Shown here one piece after another: positions 1-10,449 of a DNA stretch of 64,000 bases. The position numbers were made by a program, and so were the translations under genes. Source of the DNA: Enterobacter sp. RHBSTW-00994 (GTDB lineage: Bacteria; Pseudomonadota; Gammaproteobacteria; Enterobacterales; Enterobacteriaceae); NCBI RefSeq assembly GCF_013782625.1, contig NZ_CP056199.1:3056588-3120587 (forward strand), read 5' to 3'. A model generated the notes under the pieces. The model searched no databases. It was not told the DNA's origin and was given only the letters and a program-made list of their open reading frames with translations. Each line of letters opens with the position of its first letter. Within the stretch, counting starts at the first letter, position 1.

Positions 1-446
1 GCGGCAAGGTTGTAGCGCAGCGGGTCGGCAGATGCATTGTCCAGGATAATATCCGGCAAGACGACAATGAACGGATTATCACCGACAATCGGACGGGCAC
101 ACAAAATGGAATGACCCAGACCCAGAGGCTGGGCCTGGCGGACATTCATTATGGTCACCCCTGGTGGGCAGATAGACTGCACTTCGGCCAGGAGCTGACG
201 TTTGACACGTTGCTCAAGCAACGCTTCGAGTTCGTAAGAGGTGTCGAAGTGGTTTTCAACCGCATTCTTTGATGAATGGGTGACCAGAACGATTTCTTTG
301 ATCCCTGCAGCAACAATCTCGTCAACGATGTATTGGATCATTGGCTTGTCGACGATCGGCAGCATCTCTTTAGGAATCGCTTTGGTGGCTGGCAGCATAT
401 GCATGCCAAGACCTGCTACCGGAATGACTGCTTTCAAATTAATCAT
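1..446 (-). CDS. galF: GalF, UTP-glucose-1-phosphate uridylyltransferase-like protein (3' part cut off by window edge)
   Basis: About 148 N-terminal codons are present and the rest lies beyond the window edge. The protein begins [20 protein letters not shown], the nucleotidyltransferase signature of the GalU/GalF family. GalU has Thr-Arg in the glycine-rich loop where this protein has Met15-His16, the hallmark of GalF, which is regarded as a poorly active or regulatory partner of GalU. The start at 446 follows an AGGTGG ribosome binding site (455-460). The gene sits downstream of wcaM in the same orientation, as in E. coli, where galF separates the colanic acid and O-antigen loci. Confidence 0.95.
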   Translation of the reverse strand, partial: MINLKAVIPVAGLGMHMLPATKAIPKEMLPIVDKPMIQYIVDEIVAAGIKEIVLVTHSSKNAVENHFDTSYELEALLEQRVKRQLLAEVQSICPPGVTIMNVRQAQPLGLGHSILCARPIVGDNPFIVVLPDIILDNASADPLRYNLA

Positions 447-475
447 TATTTCTTCCACCTTAAAATGGTTGACGA

Positions 476-481
476 ATTATA
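476..481 (-). promoter_or_regulatory. Candidate galF promoter -10 element
   Basis: A perfect TATAAT on the minus strand lies 30 bases upstream of the galF start, in the 177-base gap after wcaM. No convincing -35 at ideal spacing is visible; a TTGCTG lies about 20 bases further upstream. This suggests galF can be transcribed independently of the colanic acid operon. Confidence 0.5.
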
Positions 482-623
482 GCCCTTTAGCCTGTTTTCG
501 CCAGCAAGATTTGCTGTAATTCTCGGGCAGATGTTACCCCTCAGCCCCATAAAATGCAGTAGTTGTAATCCGAATAACACGTGAACAGATACCAGGAATC
601 GTCGCAAAGTGTGTCAACTCGTA

Positions 624-2015
624 TCATCTGCGCGGCAACGTAAAATTCAGTTTTTCCGCATTCACAACCTGCTGATCAACCCTGTCAATATCGACGGAGC
701 TCTGCCCCTTCTCATTAACCGCAGTAATGTTGGCCAGTGAAAGCAATGTCTCTTCTCTTGCCATAAACTTGCCGCGAACATCTTTACGCAGATCGAAGTT
801 TACCTTAAGAGCTGGTCCACTCTTCGATTCCTGCATCACACTGATATTACGCATAAAAAGATGTTGCGGTTTATTATGTAGCTCAAGCGTTGCGCGCTGA
901 ATATCAACATTCGTGATCGCCACGAATGATGTTGCATTTCCGGAAGAGATTTGAATGCCGCGTAATTTGTAATCAAGTTTTCGATTATCAAGCCGGATGC
1001 TATTGAGCCTGAAATTCTGCGGTATCGACAGATAATCCCCCTTGATTACGCCGTAACCAATTAACATACCCGCGCTATTCACCATTTCAACATTATCAAT
1101 AACGAAATTATCACAGCCATAAATGGCCACAGTGGCATTATCGATCCCCGCTTTCTTACTGAAATCCGGGGTAATATTTTGTGCTTTTATATTGCGAATA
1201 ACAAAGTGTTTGCCGTTCTCAACATGCACCAGTTGACGGCAATTACTGCCCGTAATATTCGCCACCACGAAGTTCTTCACAGCCTGCTGTTCAGGGTAGT
1301 CATTATCATAAGTGCTCCCTGCCAGCCCAATCCCTATCCCCCAGTTGATCTTACCGTTGGTGCAGTTGATGTTGTCGATGACATGGTCCGAGATCAAAAT
1401 ATTGTGGTCATTAATCGCGACATTCCACTCAATGGCATCCCCTTGCAAGTGACTAAAACGGCTATTGGTGATCCGCGCGCCATCAATCTGGTTATGAAAT
1501 CCCTGGCGGAGAATCGCGTAATTCGCCTGAGCCACCGTGATCTTGTCAATAAGCAGGTTGCGCATCACCCGCGCTGTTTTTCCGCCAATGTAAATCTGGG
1601 TGACGGGACCAAACCCACTCATTGCCAGTCCCTGAATCACGCAATCGGACCCACGCACATCCAGAGTGATGTTCTCAGTCCGTCCCTCCCCTTCCCCAAG
1701 CACTTTGCAGCCATCCTGCAAGACAAAGCGTCCGCGGCCATTTCCGGTCAACATCCCACGAATCAGCAGCGTTTTACCCTCAGGAATAAAAATGCCTGTA
1801 TTGATATTTTCACAATGAAGTCCGGCAGGAACGATAACCGTGTTCCCTTCGGCAAACGCCTGTTTAAAAGCGGCAATCCAGTCATTGTGGTTGTAATGGC
1901 TGATATCCACCGTTCCCCCGGTGGCAGCCTTCGCCACGCGCGAGTTAAGCAGCGGTGTCGCAGCCAGGACAGAAAAAGCAGAGACAAAAGTGCGTCGGGT
2001 AATTGATTTCAACAT
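624..2015 (-). CDS. wcaM: WcaM, colanic acid biosynthesis protein
   Basis: 463 residues, the size of E. coli WcaM (464) and colinear with it. The N-terminus carries a twin-arginine-like motif (TRRTFVS) followed by a hydrophobic stretch ending near an AKA cleavage site, so a Tat-exported periplasmic protein is likely. The body has repeated short strands with Asn/Gly turns, which suggests a right-handed beta-helix of the pectate-lyase type. It is the last gene of the colanic acid operon, 12 bases after wcaL. Its exact biochemical role is not established; a part in late processing of the polymer is an inference from the fold and export. Confidence 0.93.
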   Translation of the reverse strand: MLKSITRRTFVSAFSVLAATPLLNSRVAKAATGGTVDISHYNHNDWIAAFKQAFAEGNTVIVPAGLHCENINTGIFIPEGKTLLIRGMLTGNGRGRFVLQDGCKVLGEGEGRTENITLDVRGSDCVIQGLAMSGFGPVTQIYIGGKTARVMRNLLIDKITVAQANYAILRQGFHNQIDGARITNSRFSHLQGDAIEWNVAINDHNILISDHVIDNINCTNGKINWGIGIGLAGSTYDNDYPEQQAVKNFVVANITGSNCRQLVHVENGKHFVIRNIKAQNITPDFSKKAGIDNATVAIYGCDNFVIDNVEMVNSAGMLIGYGVIKGDYLSIPQNFRLNSIRLDNRKLDYKLRGIQISSGNATSFVAITNVDIQRATLELHNKPQHLFMRNISVMQESKSGPALKVNFDLRKDVRGKFMAREETLLSLANITAVNEKGQSSVDIDRVDQQVVNAEKLNFTLPRR

Positions 2016-2027
2016 ACAACCTCGGCG

Positions 2028-3248
2028 TTAAAGCGTGTGTAACAGGCTGGCTAACTGGCGATTAATCAGGTGTTGATTAAACTCCGTTTCGACTTTCTGC
2101 CGTGCGTTGTGTAATACGGGCATCAGTTCTTGTTGCTCAATATGGCTAAAGGTGGCCAGGCACTCGGCCAGCGCAAGTGCATCATTCTCAGGCACAAGCC
2201 AGCCGGAGTAACCGGGGCTAATCAGTTCCGGGATCCCGCTATGTACCGTCGACACCACCGGGATCCCCACAGCCATCGCTTCCATCAGCGCCACCGGAAT
2301 GCCTTCCATATCGCCATCCGTCCCTGTTACCGACGGCAGCAAAAAGACGTCAGCGTCATCCAGCATTGCTTTGACTTCATGGCTCGGTTTGAAACCTGGC
2401 ATTTCGACATAATCGTCCAGTTCATAGTGTTCGATAAGGGTCTTCAGGCGACGCTCCCACGGGCCGATACCCAGGATGCGATACTTAAAATCGACGCCCC
2501 GGGATTTCAATTGCCGGCAGGCTTCAATTGCTACGTGCAGCCCCTTTTTCTCCGTCAGACGGGCAACCGAGATAATTTGCAGCGGTTTACCCGGCACTTT
2601 TATCGGTCGCAGAGTAAAACGATCCATATCTACGCCCATACGAGAAACAGTAATCTTCTCACCAGGGCAGCCCATTTGCTTCAGACGTCCGGCCCACAGT
2701 TCACTGATAGGCAGCATCAGATCGCCACGACGAAAAAGCGCCTGATACTCTGCGGTATAGTGGTTAAGCACGTCATGGCTGGAGATATCGATGCCATGAA
2801 AAATCGTGGCGATTTTCCCTTCAATCACGCCCAGTTCACGTAATTTTGCCGCCGTGACACCCGCTGGCCCAAAATGAGCAATAAATACATCTGCACGGTA
2901 GGGCCGGGCGGTCTGACCACAGATGGCGGAGAGGATCAAATTGCGTGACTCGTCGCCATAGCGAGAGATGTTTAACGCACGCCATGTCGAGGCGCGATGC
3001 ATGCCTTGTAGCGTTTTACCGGCGCGATAGCGGAGCTTTCCCATCCGCCCCTGCGGTTCATCCTGCAACCAGCAAGTTTTCGCCTCCAGGCCGTATTGTT
3101 TCCACGCAGCATGGGTATTTTGCGTATCCCCTTTTTGCAGGGCGATGATCTCAACCTCATATCCCATATCAATAAACGCAGTAATCTGATTCAGGACAAA
3201 CGTTTCCGAAGACAGCGGGAATTTCAGCAAAAAGAAACCAACCTTCAT
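2028..3248 (-). CDS. wcaL: WcaL, colanic acid glycosyltransferase (GT4 family)
   Basis: 406-residue GT-B glycosyltransferase. The C-terminal half shows the nucleotide-sugar binding E-x7-E motif of family GT4 (EGIPVALMEAMAVGIP, around residues 315-330). It is expected to add one sugar of the colanic acid repeat on the undecaprenyl carrier at the cytoplasmic face. The start codon overlaps the end of wcaK by four bases (ATGA), consistent with coupled translation. Confidence 0.94.
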   Translation of the reverse strand: MKVGFFLLKFPLSSETFVLNQITAFIDMGYEVEIIALQKGDTQNTHAAWKQYGLEAKTCWLQDEPQGRMGKLRYRAGKTLQGMHRASTWRALNISRYGDESRNLILSAICGQTARPYRADVFIAHFGPAGVTAAKLRELGVIEGKIATIFHGIDISSHDVLNHYTAEYQALFRRGDLMLPISELWAGRLKQMGCPGEKITVSRMGVDMDRFTLRPIKVPGKPLQIISVARLTEKKGLHVAIEACRQLKSRGVDFKYRILGIGPWERRLKTLIEHYELDDYVEMPGFKPSHEVKAMLDDADVFLLPSVTGTDGDMEGIPVALMEAMAVGIPVVSTVHSGIPELISPGYSGWLVPENDALALAECLATFSHIEQQELMPVLHNARQKVETEFNQHLINRQLASLLHTL

Positions 3249-4525
3249 TTCACCTCCCCGATGCGTTCAAGAACAGACTTCACCATACCGAGGCCATTTT
3301 CTCGCTCTGCTTTCACCGCCTTCGTCAGGCGCGCGTTAATGACCGGTAACTGCCCCAGCGTGTCCGCCACCATGGCACTGAGTGACCCATCCAGAAGATG
3401 GCGAACATCAATCGCCATCTCTGGCATTCCCAGTTGCTGCATGATGCCTGCCGATTTGTGCTCGTAGTTGATGGCAATGGCAGGTGTACCGAAATTCATT
3501 GAGATAATCGCAGAATGCAGGCGCGTCCCAACGGTTAAATCACAGGCTGAAAGCAGTTTCCCCATCTCAAGGTCATTCAGCTCGTCCATCACCACATGAT
3601 AACGTGACGGGTCGTTCACATACTGACGCAGGTTCAGCGCCACCATGCGATCGTCCTTGTTGTAGCTGTCAATACCGGTGCAGGTGGAAAGCGCCAGAAC
3701 CTGATAACCGCAGTCCAGTACGCGGTTAACCACGTCGGCGAAGGCTTTTTCATAGGCTTCCTGCGTGGTTCCCAGACGCTTATCAAAAGGTGCAAGCTCG
3801 CGCAAAGTAATGGCAACGGTTTTTTGTTGTTCCGCCACATTCAACCAGTGCTGAACGGCATAACTGGCCTCAAATTGATCAGCCTGATGATCGACCAGCC
3901 AGGCCGTATCGACCCCATGCTCCACTTTTGACGTGTCGATTTCACTTCGTTTCATCAATTCAAGGCTGACGGATTCACGCAGGATTAGCGCATCACAGTG
4001 ACCAAATACATAATTTGCCAGTTGGTTGAACTGTGGGTCCTGGAAAGGCCCCACGCTATGCCCAATCATAAACAGCGGTTTTTTCGCCATAAAAGTACAG
4101 AGTGCGTGCTCGAACTGAGGCACGCCATAGAGATCGACAAAAAATGAACCGCCGACCTGAATGATGGCGTCGTAGCCCGACAACAGACGGACAAAATCAG
4201 TAAACCCCTGAGCAATAGCAATATTGCGCAACTTCCCGGTATCTGTCACACGGGACAAAAGCACCTGATGCTGATAGCGACGACGCAGCACTTTCTTTAC
4301 GCGCCCCATCACCCCTGCGGCGTTGTTGTGCTGTTTCATCTGGCTGTACAGCGGGTCGCCCATCACCGGACGGTTAAGAAGCCAGGATGAGCTCACCGGA
4401 TAACGGCTCATCACATCCACTTCCGTTTCAGGGGCCAGCGCGTTAATCGCATCCAGTAAACCGCGCAGAATGGCACTGTCACCACGGTTGCCGCATGTGT
4501 GATTACCAAGAATCAATAATTTCAT
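3245..4525 (-). CDS. wcaK: WcaK, colanic acid pyruvyl transferase
   Basis: 426 residues, matching the polysaccharide pyruvyl transferase family member WcaK of E. coli. It opens with MKLLILGNHTCGNRGDSAIL, the glycine-rich N-terminal loop typical of this family. It is predicted to transfer a ketal pyruvate from phosphoenolpyruvate to the terminal galactose of the repeat unit. It overlaps wcaL by four bases and follows wzxC after 73 bases. Confidence 0.93.
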   Translation of the reverse strand: MKLLILGNHTCGNRGDSAILRGLLDAINALAPETEVDVMSRYPVSSSWLLNRPVMGDPLYSQMKQHNNAAGVMGRVKKVLRRRYQHQVLLSRVTDTGKLRNIAIAQGFTDFVRLLSGYDAIIQVGGSFFVDLYGVPQFEHALCTFMAKKPLFMIGHSVGPFQDPQFNQLANYVFGHCDALILRESVSLELMKRSEIDTSKVEHGVDTAWLVDHQADQFEASYAVQHWLNVAEQQKTVAITLRELAPFDKRLGTTQEAYEKAFADVVNRVLDCGYQVLALSTCTGIDSYNKDDRMVALNLRQYVNDPSRYHVVMDELNDLEMGKLLSACDLTVGTRLHSAIISMNFGTPAIAINYEHKSAGIMQQLGMPEMAIDVRHLLDGSLSAMVADTLGQLPVINARLTKAVKAERENGLGMVKSVLERIGEVK

Positions 4526-4598
4526 AATGACCTCTTAAAGAAATTCTCCACCCTGACCTTCTTCTCTGAAGGCCGGAATCAAGAAAAAATGCCCTAAA

Positions 4599-6077
4599 TC
4601 AACCTGCCCGGAGCAGCGTTTTCATCTTCTCACTTCGGCAAAACTGGCGTTTCATCTCCACCACCAGGGCATTACGTGAAAGCACAATCATCGCCCCAAA
4701 TGCCAGTGCGCCAGCGGCTATTTGCGCGGCTAGCAATACGCCAAGCGGCAGATGACCATTGAGCGCTATGCCCAGGCCATAACTGACTGCCAGTGTTGGC
4801 AACGACAGGTAAAACGGCAGCCACAGACTCAGGATGTACTGCCGGTAGCTGGAACCGAGTACCGGTTTGATCATCACGAAATAGCTCAATACGGTGTTGA
4901 TGACCTGCACCAGCAGAAAGCCCAGCGTCACGCCAATCGCACCCGCCAGATGACCGCCAACAATAATGGCCGGGATAAACAGGAAGGTTTTGAATACATT
5001 GAATTTAAAGCTGATATCCACGCGGGCTTTTGCCATCAGCAGGGAACCAATCGGATTCCCTACCGAACGCAATAACCCCACCACACATAGCAACTGCAGG
5101 ATCGGAACGATGCCGTTCCACTTCTCACCAAAAACCAGCGGAACAAAATTGTTGGAGACCACCATCAGCCCCAGCAGAGCCGGGAAATTAATAATCCCCA
5201 CCACGGAAAGTAGCTTATAGAAGTTGACGCGTAACTTTTCGGTATCGTCCTGTATTTTGGCGAACGCAGGAAAAAGCACGCGGGTGATGATAGGGTTGAG
5301 TTTCATCGGCGGGACAACCGCGACGTTGTACGCAAGATTGTAGCCGCCTGCGATGCTCGCCCCCAGAATGCGCGCCAGCACCAGCGTGGACAGATTGGTA
5401 TTAATGTAGTTAATGATGCTATCTGCGGTTAGCCACGCCCCAAAACGCAGGTTAGATGACACCGACGCCAGCGAAAAGTGGAATCCAGGACGGTAAATCT
5501 TACGACCAAAGTAGCCGAACAGTGCGGTACGCACGACGGTATTCACCAGATACCCCAGAATCGCCGTTAACGCCCACGGCCAGAAATGCGCGCTCACGAC
5601 GGTAAAGGTAAATCCCGCCACCACAGCACTGGTTTCAACCATACCAATCTTGCTGAACTCCAGCTCTTTTTGCATGAGCGCACGAAACTGTTGCCCATGC
5701 GGGATCACGACAAAAGCAAAAGAGAGTGTACGTATTAACGGTGCGAGATCGGGGTTATGTAACACGTCAGCAATAGTGCTGGCCGACAGAAAGACCAACA
5801 CACATACCGTAATGCCCAGCGCCACGTTCAGCCAGTAGAGCGTGGTCAGTTCCAGGTGGCTAATCTCTTTACGCTGGATAATGGAGTTCGCAATACCAAA
5901 ATCCGATAGCGTATCGGCCAGGGCAATAATGACCAGTGAGATGGTCAACAGACCGAACTGATGATTATCGATAATCCGCGCCAGGACGGTCATCTGCACC
6001 AGCCCCAGTCCGATGATCACCAGCGTCGCCATGGCTGACCACTTTGCCCCACTGATGGTTTTTTCACGTAAGCTCAT
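4599..6077 (-). CDS. wzxC: WzxC, colanic acid repeat-unit flippase
   Basis: 492-residue polytopic inner membrane protein of the MOP/polysaccharide transporter family, about 12-14 hydrophobic segments, opening MSLREKTISGAKWSAMATLV. It moves the undecaprenyl-diphosphate-linked hexasaccharide across the inner membrane for polymerisation by WcaD. It follows wcaJ after nine bases, placing the initiating transferase and the flippase together. Confidence 0.95.
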   Translation of the reverse strand: MSLREKTISGAKWSAMATLVIIGLGLVQMTVLARIIDNHQFGLLTISLVIIALADTLSDFGIANSIIQRKEISHLELTTLYWLNVALGITVCVLVFLSASTIADVLHNPDLAPLIRTLSFAFVVIPHGQQFRALMQKELEFSKIGMVETSAVVAGFTFTVVSAHFWPWALTAILGYLVNTVVRTALFGYFGRKIYRPGFHFSLASVSSNLRFGAWLTADSIINYINTNLSTLVLARILGASIAGGYNLAYNVAVVPPMKLNPIITRVLFPAFAKIQDDTEKLRVNFYKLLSVVGIINFPALLGLMVVSNNFVPLVFGEKWNGIVPILQLLCVVGLLRSVGNPIGSLLMAKARVDISFKFNVFKTFLFIPAIIVGGHLAGAIGVTLGFLLVQVINTVLSYFVMIKPVLGSSYRQYILSLWLPFYLSLPTLAVSYGLGIALNGHLPLGVLLAAQIAAGALAFGAMIVLSRNALVVEMKRQFCRSEKMKTLLRAG

Positions 6078-6086
6078 GACCGTTCC

Positions 6087-7481
6087 TTAATACGCCGCTT
6101 TGTTCACAAAGCCTTTAAAGATGGTCAGAAAAACGATTTTGATATCGAACCAGACACTCCACTCACGGATGTACTCCAGATCGAACTCAATGCGTTTCTC
6201 CATTTTTTCCAGAGTATCGGTTTCACCACGCCAACCGTTGATTTGCGCCCAGCCCGTAATACCCGGCTTCACTTTGTGGCGCAGCATGTAACCTTCAATC
6301 AGTGAACGGTATTGCTCGTTATGCGCCACTGCATGTGGTCGTGGCCCAACAATCGACATACCGCCGGTCAGGACGTTAATAAATTGCGGTAATTCGTCCA
6401 GTGAAGTACGGCGCAAAAAGTTACCCACACGCGTCACTCGCGGATCGTTTTGCGTCGCCTGCGTCACGACGCTGTCGTTTTCCATGACTTTCATTGAGCG
6501 GAACTTCCACACCATGATCGGTTTTCCGTCCATGCCGTAACGGGTCTGGCGGAAGATCACCGGACCTGGCGAGGTGATCTTCACCGCAAGGGCGATCGCG
6601 CACAGAACGGGGGAGATCAGCAACAAAATCAGGGAAGAGAGGACGATATCTTCCAGGCGTTTCAGCACGCGGTTGATGCCGGAGAGCGGTGTATCGTAAA
6701 GCGGTACTACCGGTACGCCATTCACCTCTTCGATACGCGAATGCAAGATATTGAAGGTAAAGACATCAGGGATAAGACTTACTGAGCAGGTGGTATCAGC
6801 CAGCTCGCGCATCAGGTTACGGATACACTTCTCTTCACTCATCGGCATCGCAATGTAGACATTGTGGATCTTGCCCGCTTTCGCATCCTCAATGAGCTGT
6901 TCGGTATTGCCTGCCCAATCCGGTGAGACACCGCCGGGTTGTGCGTCGTGATACACCCCGACAACGTCGAAGCCCAGCCAGGGCTCTTTGCGGAAACTGT
7001 TGAGTAATAACGCCCCAACGGGCAGATCGCCGGCCACTGCCACAAAGCGGGTGTTATACCCCTGGTTACGTAACCAACCAGCGCAATAACGGATAGACAC
7101 GCGACACACCACCATGCCGAGACTGGTTAACCCGTACCAGCACAGATAAGTGACAAGACGATTATCAAAATCATGGCTAAATGCCACCAGTCCGGCACTG
7201 AATATCAGACTTAAGGTCCAGTTTTGCAGCAGCAGCATCAGTTCAGTTGTAATCTTTACACCGCGCCATGAACGATAAAAATCGGTCATCCCGCCGATCA
7301 TTTGAAACACCACCAGGGCAATCAACGCCATCAGCAGATGCATGTATAAAAATGGCAATCCGCTTATCCGGCACACCGCCCACAGCCCGCCGACCATGAT
7401 GGTAATGTCAGAAAAACGCTGCACCATTGAGATTAACGATGCATTCGTTCTGGCTCGCTCGCGCTTTTTTAGATTTGTCAT
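6087..7481 (-). CDS. wcaJ: WcaJ, undecaprenyl-phosphate glucose phosphotransferase
   Basis: 464 residues. Hydrophobic segments and a central cytoplasmic domain precede the conserved C-terminal sugar-transferase domain (from about residue 300). That domain shows VWKFRSM, the DELPQ block near 362, and IVGPRPH. It transfers glucose-1-phosphate from UDP-glucose to undecaprenyl phosphate, the first committed membrane step of colanic acid assembly. The 69-base gap upstream (to cpsG) contains a strong hairpin, unusual inside this otherwise tightly packed operon. Confidence 0.96.
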   Translation of the reverse strand: MTNLKKRERARTNASLISMVQRFSDITIMVGGLWAVCRISGLPFLYMHLLMALIALVVFQMIGGMTDFYRSWRGVKITTELMLLLQNWTLSLIFSAGLVAFSHDFDNRLVTYLCWYGLTSLGMVVCRVSIRYCAGWLRNQGYNTRFVAVAGDLPVGALLLNSFRKEPWLGFDVVGVYHDAQPGGVSPDWAGNTEQLIEDAKAGKIHNVYIAMPMSEEKCIRNLMRELADTTCSVSLIPDVFTFNILHSRIEEVNGVPVVPLYDTPLSGINRVLKRLEDIVLSSLILLLISPVLCAIALAVKITSPGPVIFRQTRYGMDGKPIMVWKFRSMKVMENDSVVTQATQNDPRVTRVGNFLRRTSLDELPQFINVLTGGMSIVGPRPHAVAHNEQYRSLIEGYMLRHKVKPGITGWAQINGWRGETDTLEKMEKRIEFDLEYIREWSVWFDIKIVFLTIFKGFVNKAAY

Positions 7482-7506
7482 CGTTGTTCCTTTCGTTCAA
7501 AACCAG

Positions 7507-7543
7507 CCCCTCACCTTCTCCCTTCCGAAGAGAAGTTGAGGGG
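7507..7543 (-). terminator. Intra-operon hairpin between cpsG and wcaJ
   Basis: Inverted repeat with 14-base arms (CCCCTCACCTTCTC at 7507-7520 and GAGAAGTTGAGGGG at 7530-7543) that differ at one position, with a 9-base loop. Read in the operon direction, the G/C-rich stem is followed within a few bases by CTGGTTTT. It could act as an attenuator or as an mRNA processing/stability element. It resembles the shorter CCCTCTCCC palindromes at 25411 and 55898. Confidence 0.5.
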
Positions 7544-7550
7544 GAAAGTT

Positions 7551-8921
7551 TTACTGATTCAACAGCGCCAGAATGTCCTGCGTTCGCGCTTCCATCAGCG
7601 GGACATCTCCCCGTGACTCCACATTCAGACGCACCACAGGTTCCGTATTCGAGGAGCGCAGATTGAATCGCCATTGAGGAAACGACATGCTGATCCCATC
7701 GGTGTGATCAATATCCAGAGCGTGAATAGCAAAATGCTGCTCGACGCGCGCAATCGCCTCGACGGGCAATGCCAGTGTGCTGTTGATTTCACCACTCGCC
7801 GGGAACGCTGCCATACGGTCGCGAACCAGCTCGCCCAACGTCTGCCCTTTCAGGCACAGCAACTCTGTCACCAGCAACCACGGGATCATGCCGCTATCGC
7901 AGTAGGCAAAATCGCGAAAATAGTGATGTGCGCTCATCTCTCCGCCATAGATGGCATCTTCCTCACGCATCCGCTCTTTAATAAAAGCGTGACCGGTTTT
8001 GGACATAACCGGTTTGCCCCCTGCGGCACTGACCACATCAACCGTATTCCAGGAGAGACGCGGATCATGGATGATCTTCGCGCCTGGGTTTTTCTCCAGG
8101 AATGCTTCTGCCAGAAGGCCTACGATGTAGTAACCTTCGATAAACTGACCTTTTTCGTCGAACAGGAAGCAACGGTCAAAGTCACCGTCAAAGGCGATCC
8201 CCATATCCGCGCCATGTTCAATCACCGCATTGCGGGTATCCGCCCGACACTCTGGCAGCAGCGGATTAGGGATACCATTGGGGAAATGACCGTCCGGGGT
8301 GTTATGGACTTTGACGAACGTCACCGGCACGTTGAGCGCCTTAAAGCGAGCTTCCAGGGCATCTACAACCGGGCCTGCCGCACCGTTGCCGGAGTTAATT
8401 ACCAGCTTCAATGGCTTGAGGTTTGCCACGTTGATGTAACCCAGGAGATGGTCGAGATAGGCAGCGCGAAGGTCGATTTGCTGGTAGCTGCCACGTTTTG
8501 TAGGGTCCACCGGGGGGAAATCGTTGGCTTCCGCAAGACGCTGCACATCACGTAAGCCAGTATCTCCGCTGATAGGTCGAGCTCCCTCACGCACCAGCTT
8601 CATCCCGTTGTAATTCATTGGATTATGGCTGGCTGTCACTTCAATACCGCCATCTACCCCCAGATGGAAAGTGGCAAAATAGATCTCTTCTGTACCCGAA
8701 AGTCCAATATCCAGCACATCGACACCGGCATCCTGCAACCCTTTCGCCAGTGCCTGTTTTAGCGATTCGCTGGTCAAACGCACGTCACCGCCCAGTACAA
8801 TCGTTTTCGGCTTTAAATATTCGCCATATGCCCGGCCAATACGCCACGCAATATCTTCATTCAGTTCTTCACCCAGCTTGCCGCGAATATCGTAGGCTTT
8901 AAAACAGGTTAACTTTTCCAT
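7551..8921 (-). CDS. cpsG: CpsG (ManB), phosphomannomutase
   Basis: 456 residues with the start at 8921, which gives [20 protein letters not shown], the known family N-terminus, preceded by AAAAGGGGTGATC. The longer open frame upstream adds 38 residues without family similarity. The phosphoserine loop (TASHNPM, Ser near 98) and metal-binding loop (DGDFDR, about 245-250) are intact. It interconverts mannose-6-phosphate and mannose-1-phosphate, feeding GDP-mannose and then GDP-fucose for colanic acid. It follows cpsB after 88 bases. Confidence 0.96.
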   Translation of the reverse strand: MEKLTCFKAYDIRGKLGEELNEDIAWRIGRAYGEYLKPKTIVLGGDVRLTSESLKQALAKGLQDAGVDVLDIGLSGTEEIYFATFHLGVDGGIEVTASHNPMNYNGMKLVREGARPISGDTGLRDVQRLAEANDFPPVDPTKRGSYQQIDLRAAYLDHLLGYINVANLKPLKLVINSGNGAAGPVVDALEARFKALNVPVTFVKVHNTPDGHFPNGIPNPLLPECRADTRNAVIEHGADMGIAFDGDFDRCFLFDEKGQFIEGYYIVGLLAEAFLEKNPGAKIIHDPRLSWNTVDVVSAAGGKPVMSKTGHAFIKERMREEDAIYGGEMSAHHYFRDFAYCDSGMIPWLLVTELLCLKGQTLGELVRDRMAAFPASGEINSTLALPVEAIARVEQHFAIHALDIDHTDGISMSFPQWRFNLRSSNTEPVVRLNVESRGDVPLMEARTQDILALLNQ

Positions 8922-9009
8922 GATCACCCCTTTTTCAGGCAACAGTCGGCCAGGGCTCTTAATGAGCCTTATTAATTGGTAGTAAATGTTTTGCCCGGTA
9001 ACGTCGTGC

Positions 9010-10446
9010 TTACACGCGCCCGTAGCGATCCTCAAAGCGGACGATATCGTCCTCTTCCAGATAGGAGCCGGAACGTACTTCGATCAGATCGAGAGGAATT
9101 TTCCCTGGGTTTTCCAGGCAATGTGTTGCCCCCAGCGGAATGTAGATTGATTCATTTTCACCCAGCAGTTTCACGTCATCATTGATGGTCACTTTGGCTG
9201 TTCCCGCCACAACCACCCAGTGTTCCGCCCGGTGATGGTGCATCTGCACCGACAGTCCTTCACCTGGTTTCACCGTAATACGTTTCACCTGATAGCGTTC
9301 CCCTGCATCGATCGAATCGTATTTACCCCACGGGCGGTAAACTTCGCGGTGAATATGGTGTTCGTGGCGGCCATCGGCCTTAATTTTCTCCACGACTTTT
9401 TTGACATCCTGCACAGCATTGCGATCGGCAATCAACACCGCGTCTTTGGTCTGGACAACCACCAGATCCTTGACACCCACCGTGGTCACCAGCCCCGATT
9501 CGGCATACACATAGCTGTTTTCCGTTTTATGACTGATCACATCCCCATGATGAACGTTGCCTTCCGGCGTGTGGGCGCTGATCTCCCAGAGCGAGGACCA
9601 GGAACCGACATCACTCCAGCCCGCATCCATGGGAACCACCACCGCGTCAGCCGTCCGCTCCATCACCGCATAGTCGATCGACTCTTCCGGGCAGGCGAGG
9701 AACGAAGCTTCGTCTACACGGATAAAATCGAGATCCGGGTCGACCACATCCATCGCCTTTTCACAGGCATTGAGGATATCCGGGCGGTACTTTTGCAACT
9801 CTTCGAGGTAGCGCCCGGCGCGGAATAAGAACATGCCGCTGTTCCAGTAATACTCCCCACTGGCAACGTAGGCCTGCGCGGTGTCCAGATTCGGTTTTTC
9901 AACAAATTGCGCCACGTTAAACGCCACGCTGTCAGCCTGCGCCTCAGCGACATCCCCACGGCGGATATAGCCGTAACCCGTTTCCGGTAGATCCGGCACA
10001 ATACCGAACGTCACCAGTTTGCCACTTTCGGCGTAGGGAATGGCTGCACGTACAGCGTCACGGAAAGCATCTTCCTGCTGGATCACGTGGTCTGCTGCCA
10101 GCACCAGCATGAGAGGGTCACACTCTGGACTGCTACGCAGTGCCGCCAGCGCTGCCAGCGCTATCGCCGGAGCTGTATTGCGGCCCGCAGGTTCCAGAAT
10201 AATGTTTTCAGTCAACTTGTTGAGCTGACGCAACTGCTCGGCAACGATAAAGCGGTGCTGTTCATTACAAATCACCACCGGGCTTTCGCACGCCACACCA
10301 TTAAGGCGTGACACCGTTGTTTGCAGCATAGTGAGATCCCCTTTCAGGCAGAGGAACTGCTTTGGATAGAGCACGCGGGACAGCGGCCATAACCGGCTAC
10401 CAGAGCCTCCAGCCATCACGACCGGAAAAAGTTTGGTTTGACTCAT
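9010..10446 (-). CDS. cpsB: CpsB (ManC), mannose-1-phosphate guanylyltransferase
   Basis: 478 residues. The N-terminal pyrophosphorylase signature ([16 protein letters not shown], with the PKQFL lysine) is intact. The C-terminal cupin, with [10 protein letters not shown], is the mannose-6-phosphate-isomerase-like domain of the bifunctional type II family. It makes GDP-mannose from GTP and mannose-1-phosphate, the precursor used by gmd and fcl. The start lies three bases after the wcaI stop. Confidence 0.96.
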   Translation of the reverse strand: MSQTKLFPVVMAGGSGSRLWPLSRVLYPKQFLCLKGDLTMLQTTVSRLNGVACESPVVICNEQHRFIVAEQLRQLNKLTENIILEPAGRNTAPAIALAALAALRSSPECDPLMLVLAADHVIQQEDAFRDAVRAAIPYAESGKLVTFGIVPDLPETGYGYIRRGDVAEAQADSVAFNVAQFVEKPNLDTAQAYVASGEYYWNSGMFLFRAGRYLEELQKYRPDILNACEKAMDVVDPDLDFIRVDEASFLACPEESIDYAVMERTADAVVVPMDAGWSDVGSWSSLWEISAHTPEGNVHHGDVISHKTENSYVYAESGLVTTVGVKDLVVVQTKDAVLIADRNAVQDVKKVVEKIKADGRHEHHIHREVYRPWGKYDSIDAGERYQVKRITVKPGEGLSVQMHHHRAEHWVVVAGTAKVTINDDVKLLGENESIYIPLGATHCLENPGKIPLDLIEVRSGSYLEEDDIVRFEDRYGRV

Positions 10447-10449
10447 GAT

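Noticed and set aside
1179-2006. 275-codon plus-strand ORF opposite wcaM
   Set aside because: It lies fully antisense to a clearly recognised gene, has low-complexity His/Arg-rich translation and no ribosome binding site; a shadow frame.
4526-4598. Short inverted repeat CCTTC/GAAGG between wcaK and wzxC
   Set aside because: Five-base arms with the T-run on the wrong side for the operon direction; probably chance.
7674-8555. 293-codon plus-strand ORF opposite cpsG
   Set aside because: Antisense shadow of a conserved phosphomannomutase; no family features.
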